From Coriobacteriia bacterium (GTDB lineage: Bacteria > Actinomycetota > Coriobacteriia > WRKU01), in NCBI GenBank assembly GCA_009777935.1, contig WRKU01000002.1, positions 75,205-118,267 of the forward strand: a stretch of DNA of 43,063 bases. Direction: 5' to 3'. The position numbers and the translations under genes were made by a program. Position 1 is the stretch's first letter; each line of letters opens with the position of its first letter. The notes beneath the pieces are model-generated. The model was not told where the DNA came from. It worked only from the letters and a program-made list of their open reading frames with translations, and did no database searches. Below, piece by piece: positions 17,390 to 24,619 of the stretch.

Positions 17390-18538
17390 TTATGTTGTCT
17401 TAAATCCCACAATCGCCTCAACACATCGCGTGGCGGCTTGTCCGTCCCAGAGCGGGGGGATATGAGGCTTGGGTTCGACGGCACGCACCTTGGTGTATGC
17501 CTCGTCGAGCGATGTGCGTGTGGTACCGGCCAACACACCCAATCCTCCGTGCTCTACAAGTGTGATGGGACGTTCGGTGTTGGGGCGTACCACCAGAAAT
17601 GGGGTGCCCAGCACACAGCACTCCTCCTGCAATCCGCCGCTGTCAGTTATCATGAGCGCAGCTCCGAGGTTGAGGCGCAGCATTTCTCGGTAGCCTACCG
17701 GCTTTGTGAGAATGATACGCGGGTTTGCGAGCAGCTTACCGAGTAGACCGGCGGTTTCAAGTGCTCTCTGGGTACGAGGATGAAGTGGCCAGATCATCGG
17801 TAGGTCGCCGGCGATTGTTTCGGTTAGCCATTCGGTAATTTCACGAAGTGCGAGAGGGTCGTCAACGTTTGCGGGTCGATGGAGCGTCGCAACAGCGTAG
17901 GAGCTGTCGGCAAAGGTATCGTCTGCCGGTAGCACCTGCCCTTCAACGAGAGCCTCGTTGACAATGGTGGTCACATCCAGCGCACGCGCCGCATCAAGCT
18001 GTTCGTTGAGGGTATCGATCATGATGTTGCCCACGAAGCAAATCGTTTGAGCGTTGTGCCCTTCACGGGCAAGCGTTTCGCTGCTACCGACATCCGGTGT
18101 AAGGAGCAGGTCGCTTATTGTGTCGGTTATCACCCGATTGATTTCTTCGGGCATCGAGCGGTCGTAGCTGCGTAAGCCTGCCTCGATATGAGCAACACGA
18201 ACCTCTCGATAAGCTGCGGCTTGGCTACACGCAACGGTGGCGTTGACGTCACCGACAACGACGACCCAGTCGGGTTTTTCGGCAAGAAGTACCTGCTCGA
18301 ACGCGGTCATCGTTGCACCGATCTGCTCGGCATGGGTGCCAGAGCCGATGCCGAGATTGATATCGGGCATGGGGATGTTAAGTTTACTGAAGAATACCTG
18401 TGACATCGCATCATCGTAGTGCTGACCGGTATGCACGAGTATGTGCTCGATTGTCGTGTCAGCCTGCTTAACGGCACGGACGAACGGTGCAATCTTGATA
18501 AAGTTAGGCCGAGCTCCAACCACGCTGATAATCTTCAC
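17390..18538 (-). CDS. wecB: UDP-N-acetylglucosamine 2-epimerase, non-hydrolysing
   Basis: A 382-residue enzyme that converts UDP-GlcNAc to UDP-ManNAc. Family motifs run in order: VGARPNFIKIAPF at the N terminus, TGQHYDDAMS, VVVGDVNATVA, HIEAGLRSYDRSMPEEINRVITD, DTLHRP-like ATLHRPANVDD, WPLHPRT and ITDSGGLQEECCVLGTPFLV. The start is a GTG with AAAGGAG just upstream. It is transcribed alone on the minus strand, divergent from the 18624 cassette. Its first 88 codons and promoter are duplicated at 21968-22288. The product could feed a ManNAc or ManNAcA residue, since a WbpA/WecC-type dehydrogenase lies at 3321. Confidence 0.93.
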   Translation of the reverse strand: MKIISVVGARPNFIKIAPFVRAVKQADTTIEHILVHTGQHYDDAMSQVFFSKLNIPMPDINLGIGSGTHAEQIGATMTAFEQVLLAEKPDWVVVVGDVNATVACSQAAAYREVRVAHIEAGLRSYDRSMPEEINRVITDTISDLLLTPDVGSSETLAREGHNAQTICFVGNIMIDTLNEQLDAARALDVTTIVNEALVEGQVLPADDTFADSSYAVATLHRPANVDDPLALREITEWLTETIAGDLPMIWPLHPRTQRALETAGLLGKLLANPRIILTKPVGYREMLRLNLGAALMITDSGGLQEECCVLGTPFLVVRPNTERPITLVEHGGLGVLAGTTRTSLDEAYTKVRAVEPKPHIPPLWDGQAATRCVEAIVGFKTT

Positions 18539-18596
18539 TGGACTCCTTTCACACTATCTCTATTGTAGGGTTAATGGTGGTAGAATGGGGCTATGA
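18276..18596. repeat. Direct repeat, left copy (wecB 5' end plus divergent promoter)
   Basis: These 321 bases match 21968-22288 at a constant offset of 3692 with no indel. By hand I count 17 mismatches, about 95% identity. Homology begins in TTTTCGGCAAG inside wecB and stops sharply at the ATGA of 18593-18596. The two copies are in the same orientation and flank the three-gene cassette 18624-21724. Confidence 0.9.
18581..18593 (+). promoter_or_regulatory. -10 box (TAGAAT-N6-ATG) upstream of the dehydratase gene
   Basis: TAGAAT (18581-18586) is followed after six bases by an ATG at 18593. This spacing would put the transcript start at or next to the A of that ATG. The same element is repeated at 22273, where the ATG is the start of a real gene. 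No good -35 is visible. Confidence 0.4.
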
Positions 18597-18646
18597 GTTT
18601 TTGTCTGTTAGATAGGATGAAAAGTGACCAAACCATTCGAGGGTAA
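18593..18646 (+). other. Stranded start codon and 17-residue upstream frame overlapping the next gene
   Basis: From the ATG at the end of the direct repeat a frame of 17 codons runs to TAA at 18644-18646. It overlaps the GTG start at 18624 in another frame. It does not resemble anything. It is most simply a leftover start codon of the promoter module, but if the transcript is leaderless it would be translated and could affect initiation at 18624. Confidence 0.3.
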
Positions 18647-19679
18647 AAACATACTGGTGACCGGTGGTACTGGCTCGTTGGGGCAGGTGCTCGTTAGGCG
18701 TATTCTGTCCGGTGTTGAGGGGCTGCCTGAAAGTGTGACAGTCTTTTCGCGCGATGAAGCGAAGCAACACTATATGCGCCTTGAGTGCATGGATCGCGCG
18801 ACTGCTACCGATGAGGTTATCTTTGAGAACTCACAACGGTGTTTGCGCTTCGTTTTGGGTGACGTGCGTGATTACGCCAGTGTGGCGCGGGTGGCACACG
18901 GCAAAGACATCATCTTTGCGGCAGCTGCGCTCAAACAGGTGCCGAGCTGCGAATACTTCCCCTGGGAGGCGTGCCGCACTAACATCCTGGGTGCCGAAAA
19001 TCTGGTACGCGCTATCGCTGAGCATAATTTGCCCATTGATACCGTCGTTGGCATCAGCACCGATAAAGCGTGCAAGCCGGTCAACGTTATGGGTATGACG
19101 AAGGCAATCCAAGAGCGTGTCTACATCGAAGGTAACTTACGTGCACCGCAAACGCGTTTTATTGCGGCGCGTTACGGCAATGTACTTGCATCACGCGGAT
19201 CGGTCGTACCGCTCTTTCTTGACCAAATTGCAGCAGGTGGGCCCGTCACTATCACGACCGAAGATATGACACGTTTCCTACTTACGCTCGAAGATTCTGT
19301 TGATACTATTATCGCAGCGGTTAAGGCTGGCGAGCCGGGCGAGACTTACATTCCGCGCTGCCGCTCTGCATACATGACCGATCTTGCGAAGTTCCTCATT
19401 GGCGACCGAGATATCGAAATAGTTGTGACCGGCATTCGTCCAGGCGAGAAGATTCACGAGTCGCTACTGGCTGCCGAAGAATCGACACGTACCGTCTTTG
19501 GCGCAGAGGGTTACTATGCGCTTCGTCCGATGCTGCCCGAGCTTGCCGACCCTGTAGATGAGCCGGCGCTTGTGGGTGAGTATTCGTCCGATACCGCACT
19601 TATGACCTCCGATGAGCTAGCTAAGTTCCTCACGGAAAAGATTCCTGAAGTTATCGGCGCACGTTATCTGGAGTCGTAA
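18624..19679 (+). CDS. UDP-GlcNAc 4,6-dehydratase/epimerase (FnlA/CapE/WbvB family)
   Basis: A 351-residue SDR enzyme of the polysaccharide biosynthesis CapD-short group. The NADP loop is TGGTGSLGQVL. FSRDEAKQHYMR, DVRDYASVARV, AAALKQVPSCEYFPWEACRTNILGA and STDKACKPVNVMGMTKAIQER follow, where the MXXXK-type residues replace YXXXK as is usual in inverting 4,6-dehydratases. It would convert UDP-GlcNAc to a UDP-2-acetamido-2,6-dideoxy-L-hexos-4-ulose. The GTG start has AGGA about six bases upstream. It is the first gene of a cassette with the epimerase and reductase that complete the pathway; its stop abuts the next start. Confidence 0.88.
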   Translation: MTKPFEGKNILVTGGTGSLGQVLVRRILSGVEGLPESVTVFSRDEAKQHYMRLECMDRATATDEVIFENSQRCLRFVLGDVRDYASVARVAHGKDIIFAAAALKQVPSCEYFPWEACRTNILGAENLVRAIAEHNLPIDTVVGISTDKACKPVNVMGMTKAIQERVYIEGNLRAPQTRFIAARYGNVLASRGSVVPLFLDQIAAGGPVTITTEDMTRFLLTLEDSVDTIIAAVKAGEPGETYIPRCRSAYMTDLAKFLIGDRDIEIVVTGIRPGEKIHESLLAAEESTRTVFGAEGYYALRPMLPELADPVDEPALVGEYSSDTALMTSDELAKFLTEKIPEVIGARYLES

Positions 19680-20825
19680 ATGCCGAAGGTCATAACGCTT
19701 CTCGGAACGCGTCCGGAGATTATCCGGCTCTCGCGAGTGATTGCGCTGCTTGACGAAAGACTTGGCGCAGGTGAGGGCCATATTCTTGCACACACTGGCC
19801 AAAACTACGACGACCGTCTCGACGGACTGTTTTTTCGCGACCTAAACGTGCGCAAACCTGATGAGTACATGGGCGTACGTGCTGACACGTTTGGCGCACA
19901 GGTGGCGCAGATTCTCGAAAAGAGCGAGGCCTTGTTTGTGCGCGAACAGCCTGATGCCATGCTCATCTTGGGCGACACGAATACCGGTCTGGCAGCGTTT
20001 ATTGCCAAACGCATGGGCATTCCTGTCTATCACATGGAGGCTGGCAATCGTTGTTACGACGATACGGTGCCCGAAGAGGTCAACCGGCGCGTCATCGACC
20101 ACAGTTCTGATGTGTTGTTGCCCTATACCTTTAACAGCGCACGCAATCTCGAGCGCGAGGGTATCGAGCCCGAGCGTATCATTGTGACCGGTAACCCCAT
20201 CAAAGAAGTGCTCGATTACTATGCTGAACAGATCGAGGCGGCCGATCCCTTCACCCAGTACGGGGTCAAACCGGGTCAATACATTCTGGTAACCGCACAC
20301 CGCGCCGAGATGACCGATGTGCCTCACCGGCTTGCTGCGCTCATCGATGCGCTCGGTAAGGCCGGCGATATGTACGACATGCCAGTACTCGTTTCGCTAC
20401 ATCCACGCACACGCAAAAAGATGGACGCACAGAATATTGTGCCAAGCGAGCGCATCAAGTTCTTCCCTCCGATGGGTCTCTTCGACTTTGTACGTCTCGA
20501 AAAGGAAGCGTTCTGTGTGTTGAGTGATAGCGGAACCGTGCAGGAAGAGTGTTGCATCTTTGGAGTTCCGACCGTCACGATGCGCGACGTGACCGAACGC
20601 CCCGAAACGATCGAGTGCGGTAGCAATGTGCTCGGTGGAGTCGAGGCGGCGCGTATCTTGCCGCTCATGGAGGAGATGATTGCACGCCGCGGTACGTGGA
20701 CGCCGCCGGAAGAATATCTGCGCGACAATGTTGCGGTCACGGTCGGCGATATCATGATGCAGGGACTCGCATCGGAGGAGTCTGTGCCGGAGGATGAGAT
20801 TACGATAAAGAGGGAGCTGGCATGA
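19680..20825 (+). CDS. UDP-2-acetamido-2,6-dideoxy-L-hexose 2-epimerase (FnlC/CapG/WbvD family)
   Basis: A 381-residue relative of WecB. LLGTRPEIIRLSRV, TGQNYDDRLDGLFF, LILGDTNTGLAA, HMEAGNRCYDDTVPEEVNRRVIDH, TAHRAEMTD and SDSGTVQEECCIFGVPTVTMRD are all present. The NRCYD and TAHRAE variants mark the FnlC/CapG branch, which acts on 6-deoxy sugars, rather than WecB itself. It starts at the base after the dehydratase stop and overlaps the reductase start by four bases. Within the cassette it would perform the last C2 epimerisation giving UDP-L-FucNAc or UDP-L-QuiNAc. Confidence 0.88.
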   Translation: MPKVITLLGTRPEIIRLSRVIALLDERLGAGEGHILAHTGQNYDDRLDGLFFRDLNVRKPDEYMGVRADTFGAQVAQILEKSEALFVREQPDAMLILGDTNTGLAAFIAKRMGIPVYHMEAGNRCYDDTVPEEVNRRVIDHSSDVLLPYTFNSARNLEREGIEPERIIVTGNPIKEVLDYYAEQIEAADPFTQYGVKPGQYILVTAHRAEMTDVPHRLAALIDALGKAGDMYDMPVLVSLHPRTRKKMDAQNIVPSERIKFFPPMGLFDFVRLEKEAFCVLSDSGTVQEECCIFGVPTVTMRDVTERPETIECGSNVLGGVEAARILPLMEEMIARRGTWTPPEEYLRDNVAVTVGDIMMQGLASEESVPEDEITIKRELA

Positions 20826-21724
20826 GTGTGGATGTGCAGCGTGTCCTTGTTCTCGGTGCCAGCGGTATGCTGGGACACGAAGCAGTGCGGGTGCTCGCGC
20901 CTGACTTTGAGGTCTTCGCGGCGTTGCGCGAGACGAGCGACGTGCTCGGCCTTGGCCTAGACCTGGCACACGCGCTTGCGGGACTTGACGCGTTCGACAT
21001 TGCGACGGCACGCACGATGTTCGAGGTAGCACGTCCCGACATGGTCATCAATGCTGTCGGTATCATCAAACAGGTCGACGAATCGAAGGCGGCAGTACCG
21101 TCCATCACGGTGAACTCGCTCTGGCCCCATCAATTGGCACAGCTGTGCGCAGAGTTCGGCGCACGCCTTATCCATCCCAGTACTGACTGTGTCTTCAGTG
21201 GCACAAACTGCCCCGAAGGTGGCTATCGCGAAAGCGATACGCCCGATGCGACCGATCTCTACGGACGCTCGAAGCTACTTGGCGAGGTAACCGAGTATCC
21301 GCATGCCCTGACGATACGCACCTCGATTATTGGCTGGCAGATAGGTGTGCAGAACAGTCTCATCGGCTGGTTCGCGGAGCACCGTCACGAGCCGAATCTC
21401 AAAGGTTATACGCGTGCCGTCTTCAGTGGGCTTTCGACGACGGCTCTCACGGAGACTATACGCGACTATGTGTTTGAACGTCCCGACCTACACGGTCTCT
21501 ATCATGTGTCGCTGGCACCCATTGACAAGTTCACGCTGCTCTCCAAACTTGCTGCTGCATGCGGCTGGGATGACGTTGACCTTACTCCAGTCAATGAACC
21601 GCGAGTGGACAAAACGCTTAACAGTGAACGCTTTCAGGATGCAACCGGCTGGGTACCGTCGCAGTGGGATACGATTATTGAAGGACTTGCGCGGCAATAT
21701 GATGTACACGAAGAGTGCTTATGA
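20822..21724 (+). CDS. RmlD-like UDP-4-keto-sugar reductase (WbvR/FnlB role)
   Basis: A 300-residue SDR protein of the RmlD substrate-binding family. The NAD(P) loop is LGASGMLGHEAV, followed by PDMVINAVGIIKQVDESK, PSTDCVFSGTNCPEGGYRESD and the catalytic DLYGRSKLLGE (YXXXK). It overlaps the 2-epimerase in an ATGA. It lacks the C-terminal cupin domain of CapF/FnlB/WbjC, which points to the WbvR-type reduction that makes UDP-L-RhaNAc and then L-QuiNAc rather than L-FucNAc. That is inference from length and family. It is the last gene of the cassette; downstream lie only gene fragments. Confidence 0.82.
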   Translation: MSVDVQRVLVLGASGMLGHEAVRVLAPDFEVFAALRETSDVLGLGLDLAHALAGLDAFDIATARTMFEVARPDMVINAVGIIKQVDESKAAVPSITVNSLWPHQLAQLCAEFGARLIHPSTDCVFSGTNCPEGGYRESDTPDATDLYGRSKLLGEVTEYPHALTIRTSIIGWQIGVQNSLIGWFAEHRHEPNLKGYTRAVFSGLSTTALTETIRDYVFERPDLHGLYHVSLAPIDKFTLLSKLAAACGWDDVDLTPVNEPRVDKTLNSERFQDATGWVPSQWDTIIEGLARQYDVHEECL

Positions 21725-21729
21725 CTGCC

Positions 21730-21967
21730 AGAATACCAATAGTATTTCGGTACCCTGCTGCTAAACCTTGGAGAACGCGTGCGACCATATCGTGCGTGTT
21801 GCCGTACAGGTACTGCATGGGATAGATACGCTCTGCCCCGTTCCAGTGGCGGATGAGGGGGATGCAGCCGGAGGCCATACCCTCCGAGACGGCCATATGA
21901 AAACTTTCGTTGTCACTCGTTGAGATAATCCAGCCGCACTGCGCGTAGAAGTCTGCGATATTATTGC
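21730..21967 (-). pseudogene. Glycosyltransferase C-terminal fragment
   Basis: On the minus strand a short stretch reads IADFYAQCGWIISTSDNESFHMAVSEGMASG and then CIPLIRHWNGAERIYP. This is the donor-domain region of a GT4-type glycosyltransferase. Nothing before it encodes the rest of such a protein: at 21968 the sequence switches to the wecB-derived repeat. The 3' part runs out over the end of the reductase gene. It is a broken remnant, kept adjacent to the wecB fragment by a deletion or recombination. Confidence 0.6.
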
Positions 21968-22230
21968 TTTTCGGCAAGAAGTACCTGCTCGAACGCGGTC
22001 ATCGTTGCACCAATCTGCTCAGCGTGGGTGCCGCTGCCAATGCCGAGATTGATATCGGGCATGGGGATGTTAAGTTCGCTGAAAAATATCTGTGACATCG
22101 CATCATCGTAGTGCTGACCGGTATGCACGAGTATGTGCTCGATTGTCGTGTCAGCCTGCTCAACCGCACGGACGAACGGTGCAATCTTGATAAAGTTAGG
22201 CCGAGCTCCGACCACGCTGATAATCTTCAC
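21961..22230 (-). pseudogene. Truncated wecB copy (first 88 codons)
   Basis: Eighty-nine codons from the GTG at 22230 match the N terminus of the intact WecB at 18538 with three substitutions, and then diverge after LLAEK into Q and a stop. The remaining ~290 residues are absent, including HIEAGLRS and the C-terminal domain, so the product cannot be active. The ribosome-binding site and promoter are intact, so it may still be expressed. It marks the right-hand direct repeat. Confidence 0.9.
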
Positions 22231-22288
22231 TGGACTCCTTTCGCACTATCTCTATTGTAGGGCTAATGATGGTAGAATGGGGCTATGA
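21968..22288. repeat. Direct repeat, right copy
   Basis: Partner of 18276-18596. Here the module drives the glycosyltransferase at 22285, whose ATG is the last codon inside the repeat. Recombination between the two copies would remove 3692 bases, including the cassette at 18624-21724 and both fragments, and would leave an intact wecB facing the 22285 gene. Confidence 0.9.
22273..22285 (+). promoter_or_regulatory. -10 box (TAGAAT-N6-ATG), candidate leaderless promoter
   Basis: TAGAAT (22273-22278), six bases, then the ATG of the glycosyltransferase. No Shine-Dalgarno fits between them, so the transcript probably starts at or within a base or two of the start codon. The spacing equals that at 28580-28592. 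Confidence 0.45.
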
Positions 22289-23505
22289 ATCTTGTAATAC
22301 TAACAGGGCCATTCATGAGTTCGGGCACCATCGCCTCCTCTACGTTTATCACTACTGTTTTGGCGGGTGTGCAGCTCAATGGAGGAAATGCGCGTGTAGT
22401 GGAGTTTACGAGCGGGAAGCTGTCCCTTGGCACCTGTACCGACAACGCGGTTACTTTTGAGAAGATAGAGCACGCAAAAGGCTTCTTCACGTCCGCTTAT
22501 ACCGTATTAGCTAATCTATTGCGCTCTTTGGACTGGAATCCAGAAGACTCGGTTCTGATGTCATACCCTCGTTCATTGGATCACGTTGCTCTTGCGTATT
22601 CGGTTACGCAACAATTGGGTTGGAAGTTTGGGATATTTTCAACGGAGCTTATTGATGAGCAAAGAATGAAGGAGAGCAGTATACCGGACTATCTGACTTT
22701 TGCCACTCAAGCGGACATTGTGTGGGCGGTCGTAGAGTCTCTGGCTGACTTTTGGCAAGAGCACGGAGTTTCTGAGAAACGTATATTCACTAATATCACC
22801 ACGATATTTGATGATGCTGTTATTAATCCGGATTCAGTTGTTCCGACCTCTGATGTGGTGTTTGTGGGCAACATTGAGGATCGATACTGGGAAATCTTGC
22901 GCGATATTGCTGGCATTATGTCAAAAAGGCGTCCTGACTTTACCATGCAAATCTATGCCGCCTCGAGTGCAGAGCGCAAAGCAACATGTCAAGAGGATTT
23001 ACGCGCACGTGGTCTTGAGGAGGTCGTGAAGATTAATCCTGTGCTGTGCTACCCCGATTTGGTGCCTGCTATCGCGTGCTCACGTGTGGCAATCTCTCCC
23101 TGTCCTGTCCCAGATGGGTTTCCGCAAAAAATTGGCGATTATCTCTGTAGTGGACGACCCATCGTCTCACCGATGGGTATGAATATGAGGCACACTTTCT
23201 CCGAAGGAAAAAATATCTTAACGGCACCGATGGACGACCTCGAAGGTTTTACTGACAAGATTAACCAGCTCTTGGACAATCCAGCATACGCGCGCGAGGT
23301 CGGGCTCGCCGGACAGGCGTTGCTCGGTGAATACTTTTCAGGCAAAGCAGCGACCATGCGCTTTATGGAGCAGGTACAGAGCATCACCAGACGTAGAAAA
23401 AAGAACCGCTTTGTGCCAAGATTTATCGATTGTTTCAAGCAGACCGAGTGCGCACGCATACTGGTTCGTATGAGGAATCGCGTGTGGCGGCGAGATGGGC
23501 AGTGA
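22285..23505 (+). CDS. Glycosyltransferase (GT4-like)
   Basis: A 406-residue GT-B protein. The acceptor domain opens MNLVILTGPFMSSGTIASSTF. The donor domain has VVFVGNIEDRYWEILRDIAGIM, QIYAASSAER and SPCPVPDGFPQKIGDYLCSGRPIVSPMGM. The last of these corresponds to the GFPNKLGEYLASG segment of the reverse GT at 10223, so the two belong to the same subgroup. A basic tail (RRRKKNRFVPRF) suggests membrane association. The start codon lies in the duplicated promoter module and no ribosome-binding site is present. It heads a three-gene block, with a one-base gap before the next ATG. Confidence 0.8.
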   Translation: MNLVILTGPFMSSGTIASSTFITTVLAGVQLNGGNARVVEFTSGKLSLGTCTDNAVTFEKIEHAKGFFTSAYTVLANLLRSLDWNPEDSVLMSYPRSLDHVALAYSVTQQLGWKFGIFSTELIDEQRMKESSIPDYLTFATQADIVWAVVESLADFWQEHGVSEKRIFTNITTIFDDAVINPDSVVPTSDVVFVGNIEDRYWEILRDIAGIMSKRRPDFTMQIYAASSAERKATCQEDLRARGLEEVVKINPVLCYPDLVPAIACSRVAISPCPVPDGFPQKIGDYLCSGRPIVSPMGMNMRHTFSEGKNILTAPMDDLEGFTDKINQLLDNPAYAREVGLAGQALLGEYFSGKAATMRFMEQVQSITRRRKKNRFVPRFIDCFKQTECARILVRMRNRVWRRDGQ

Positions 23506-23506
23506 G

Positions 23507-24619
23507 ATGATAACACTCTTTTTTGATAATGCGCGAATGGGAGAGATACTTGACCCAGAGTTCTCTTCGGCAGAAGGTTTTGGCGGCATTCAGGTTCAGA
23601 TGGCGTATCTTGTTCGAGAACTACTAAAGACGGGAAAATATAGAATTGCCGTTATATCAAACGAGTCCTTCTCTTATCCGGGCATTGAGTTTCGACCCAG
23701 TCCGAGACTCATCAGACGGGGAATACCAATCATCTCTCGATGGATTAATACGTACCAGAAGAAACGTGTGTTTCGCGCAGATACACCCCGACGCATTTTC
23801 CTGCAGTCACATATCAGAGACGGAAGTGCCGCGGACAGCGCCATCGCTGCTGGCGTAGAGGTGGTATTTCGGGTAAATGGGGATGGGCTTGTCGATGGCT
23901 CAATGCTTACCTTACAGTCGTATCTCGATTTACTGCATACCTACCTACCTAAGTTTAGCGCGGTTATATGCCAATCAGAGCATCAGCAGCGGCTTATCAA
24001 AGAGAGATGGGATATCGACGCATCGATTGTTACAATGGGGACCGACGCGATTCCGCCAACGGAGAACAAAAACTCTCTTTTGTGGGTGGGGCGGTGCGTT
24101 CCGCTCAAACAGCCCTGGCTCTTTCTCGATATTGCCCGAAGCCTTCCTGAGCACAGATGTCATATGGTGCTTTCAACACCCCATTGGACCGATGCTGAGT
24201 TCGCTAATGTTATTGAGGCGAATGCTGCGACGATTCCCAATCTTACGATAGAGCGCAATGTTTCCTACTCCGATATGGCCGAACGTTATGCAGGTGCATT
24301 GGCTTTTGTGAGCACCTCGCTTGTTGAGGGTGCCCCCAATGTTTTTGCTGAAGCGGGAATGGCCGCCACTCCAGTTTTTTCGCTGGCTGTAAACCCTGCC
24401 AATATGCTCGATGATGAGCACCTCGGTGTCTGTGCTCAAGGCAATCTCACACATCTCATTGAACTGCTGAGACGTTATCTCATGGCATTACCTGATGAGC
24501 AGGCCGCTCGTCAAAAGCAAGCTCAGGACTTTGCGCAGTCGCAGTGGAGCGTCGACAAGATGGTGGCAAGTTATCGACGTGTTTTCGAGCACGATATGGT
24601 CTCGGAGCATGACGCCTAA
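23507..24619 (+). CDS. Glycosyltransferase, locus-expanded GT4-like family (copy 4)
   Basis: A 370-residue paralogue of the 15057 protein with the same length. MITLFFDNARMGEILD, FGGIQVQMAYLVRELL, LLWVGRCVPLKQPWLFLDIA and LVEGAPNVFAEAGMAATPVFSL align one to one. The ATG at 23507 follows the previous stop by one base and matches the paralogue start; a frame extension to 23495 is unnecessary. It overlaps the next gene by 11 bases. The duplicated pairs (15057/23507 and 11402/13746) suggest the locus grew by copying GT units. Confidence 0.82.
   Translation: MITLFFDNARMGEILDPEFSSAEGFGGIQVQMAYLVRELLKTGKYRIAVISNESFSYPGIEFRPSPRLIRRGIPIISRWINTYQKKRVFRADTPRRIFLQSHIRDGSAADSAIAAGVEVVFRVNGDGLVDGSMLTLQSYLDLLHTYLPKFSAVICQSEHQQRLIKERWDIDASIVTMGTDAIPPTENKNSLLWVGRCVPLKQPWLFLDIARSLPEHRCHMVLSTPHWTDAEFANVIEANAATIPNLTIERNVSYSDMAERYAGALAFVSTSLVEGAPNVFAEAGMAATPVFSLAVNPANMLDDEHLGVCAQGNLTHLIELLRRYLMALPDEQAARQKQAQDFAQSQWSVDKMVASYRRVFEHDMVSEHDA

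Noticed and set aside
21961-22230. A second functional UDP-GlcNAc 2-epimerase gene
   Set aside because: Only the first 88 of about 382 codons are present, and the catalytic segments are missing.
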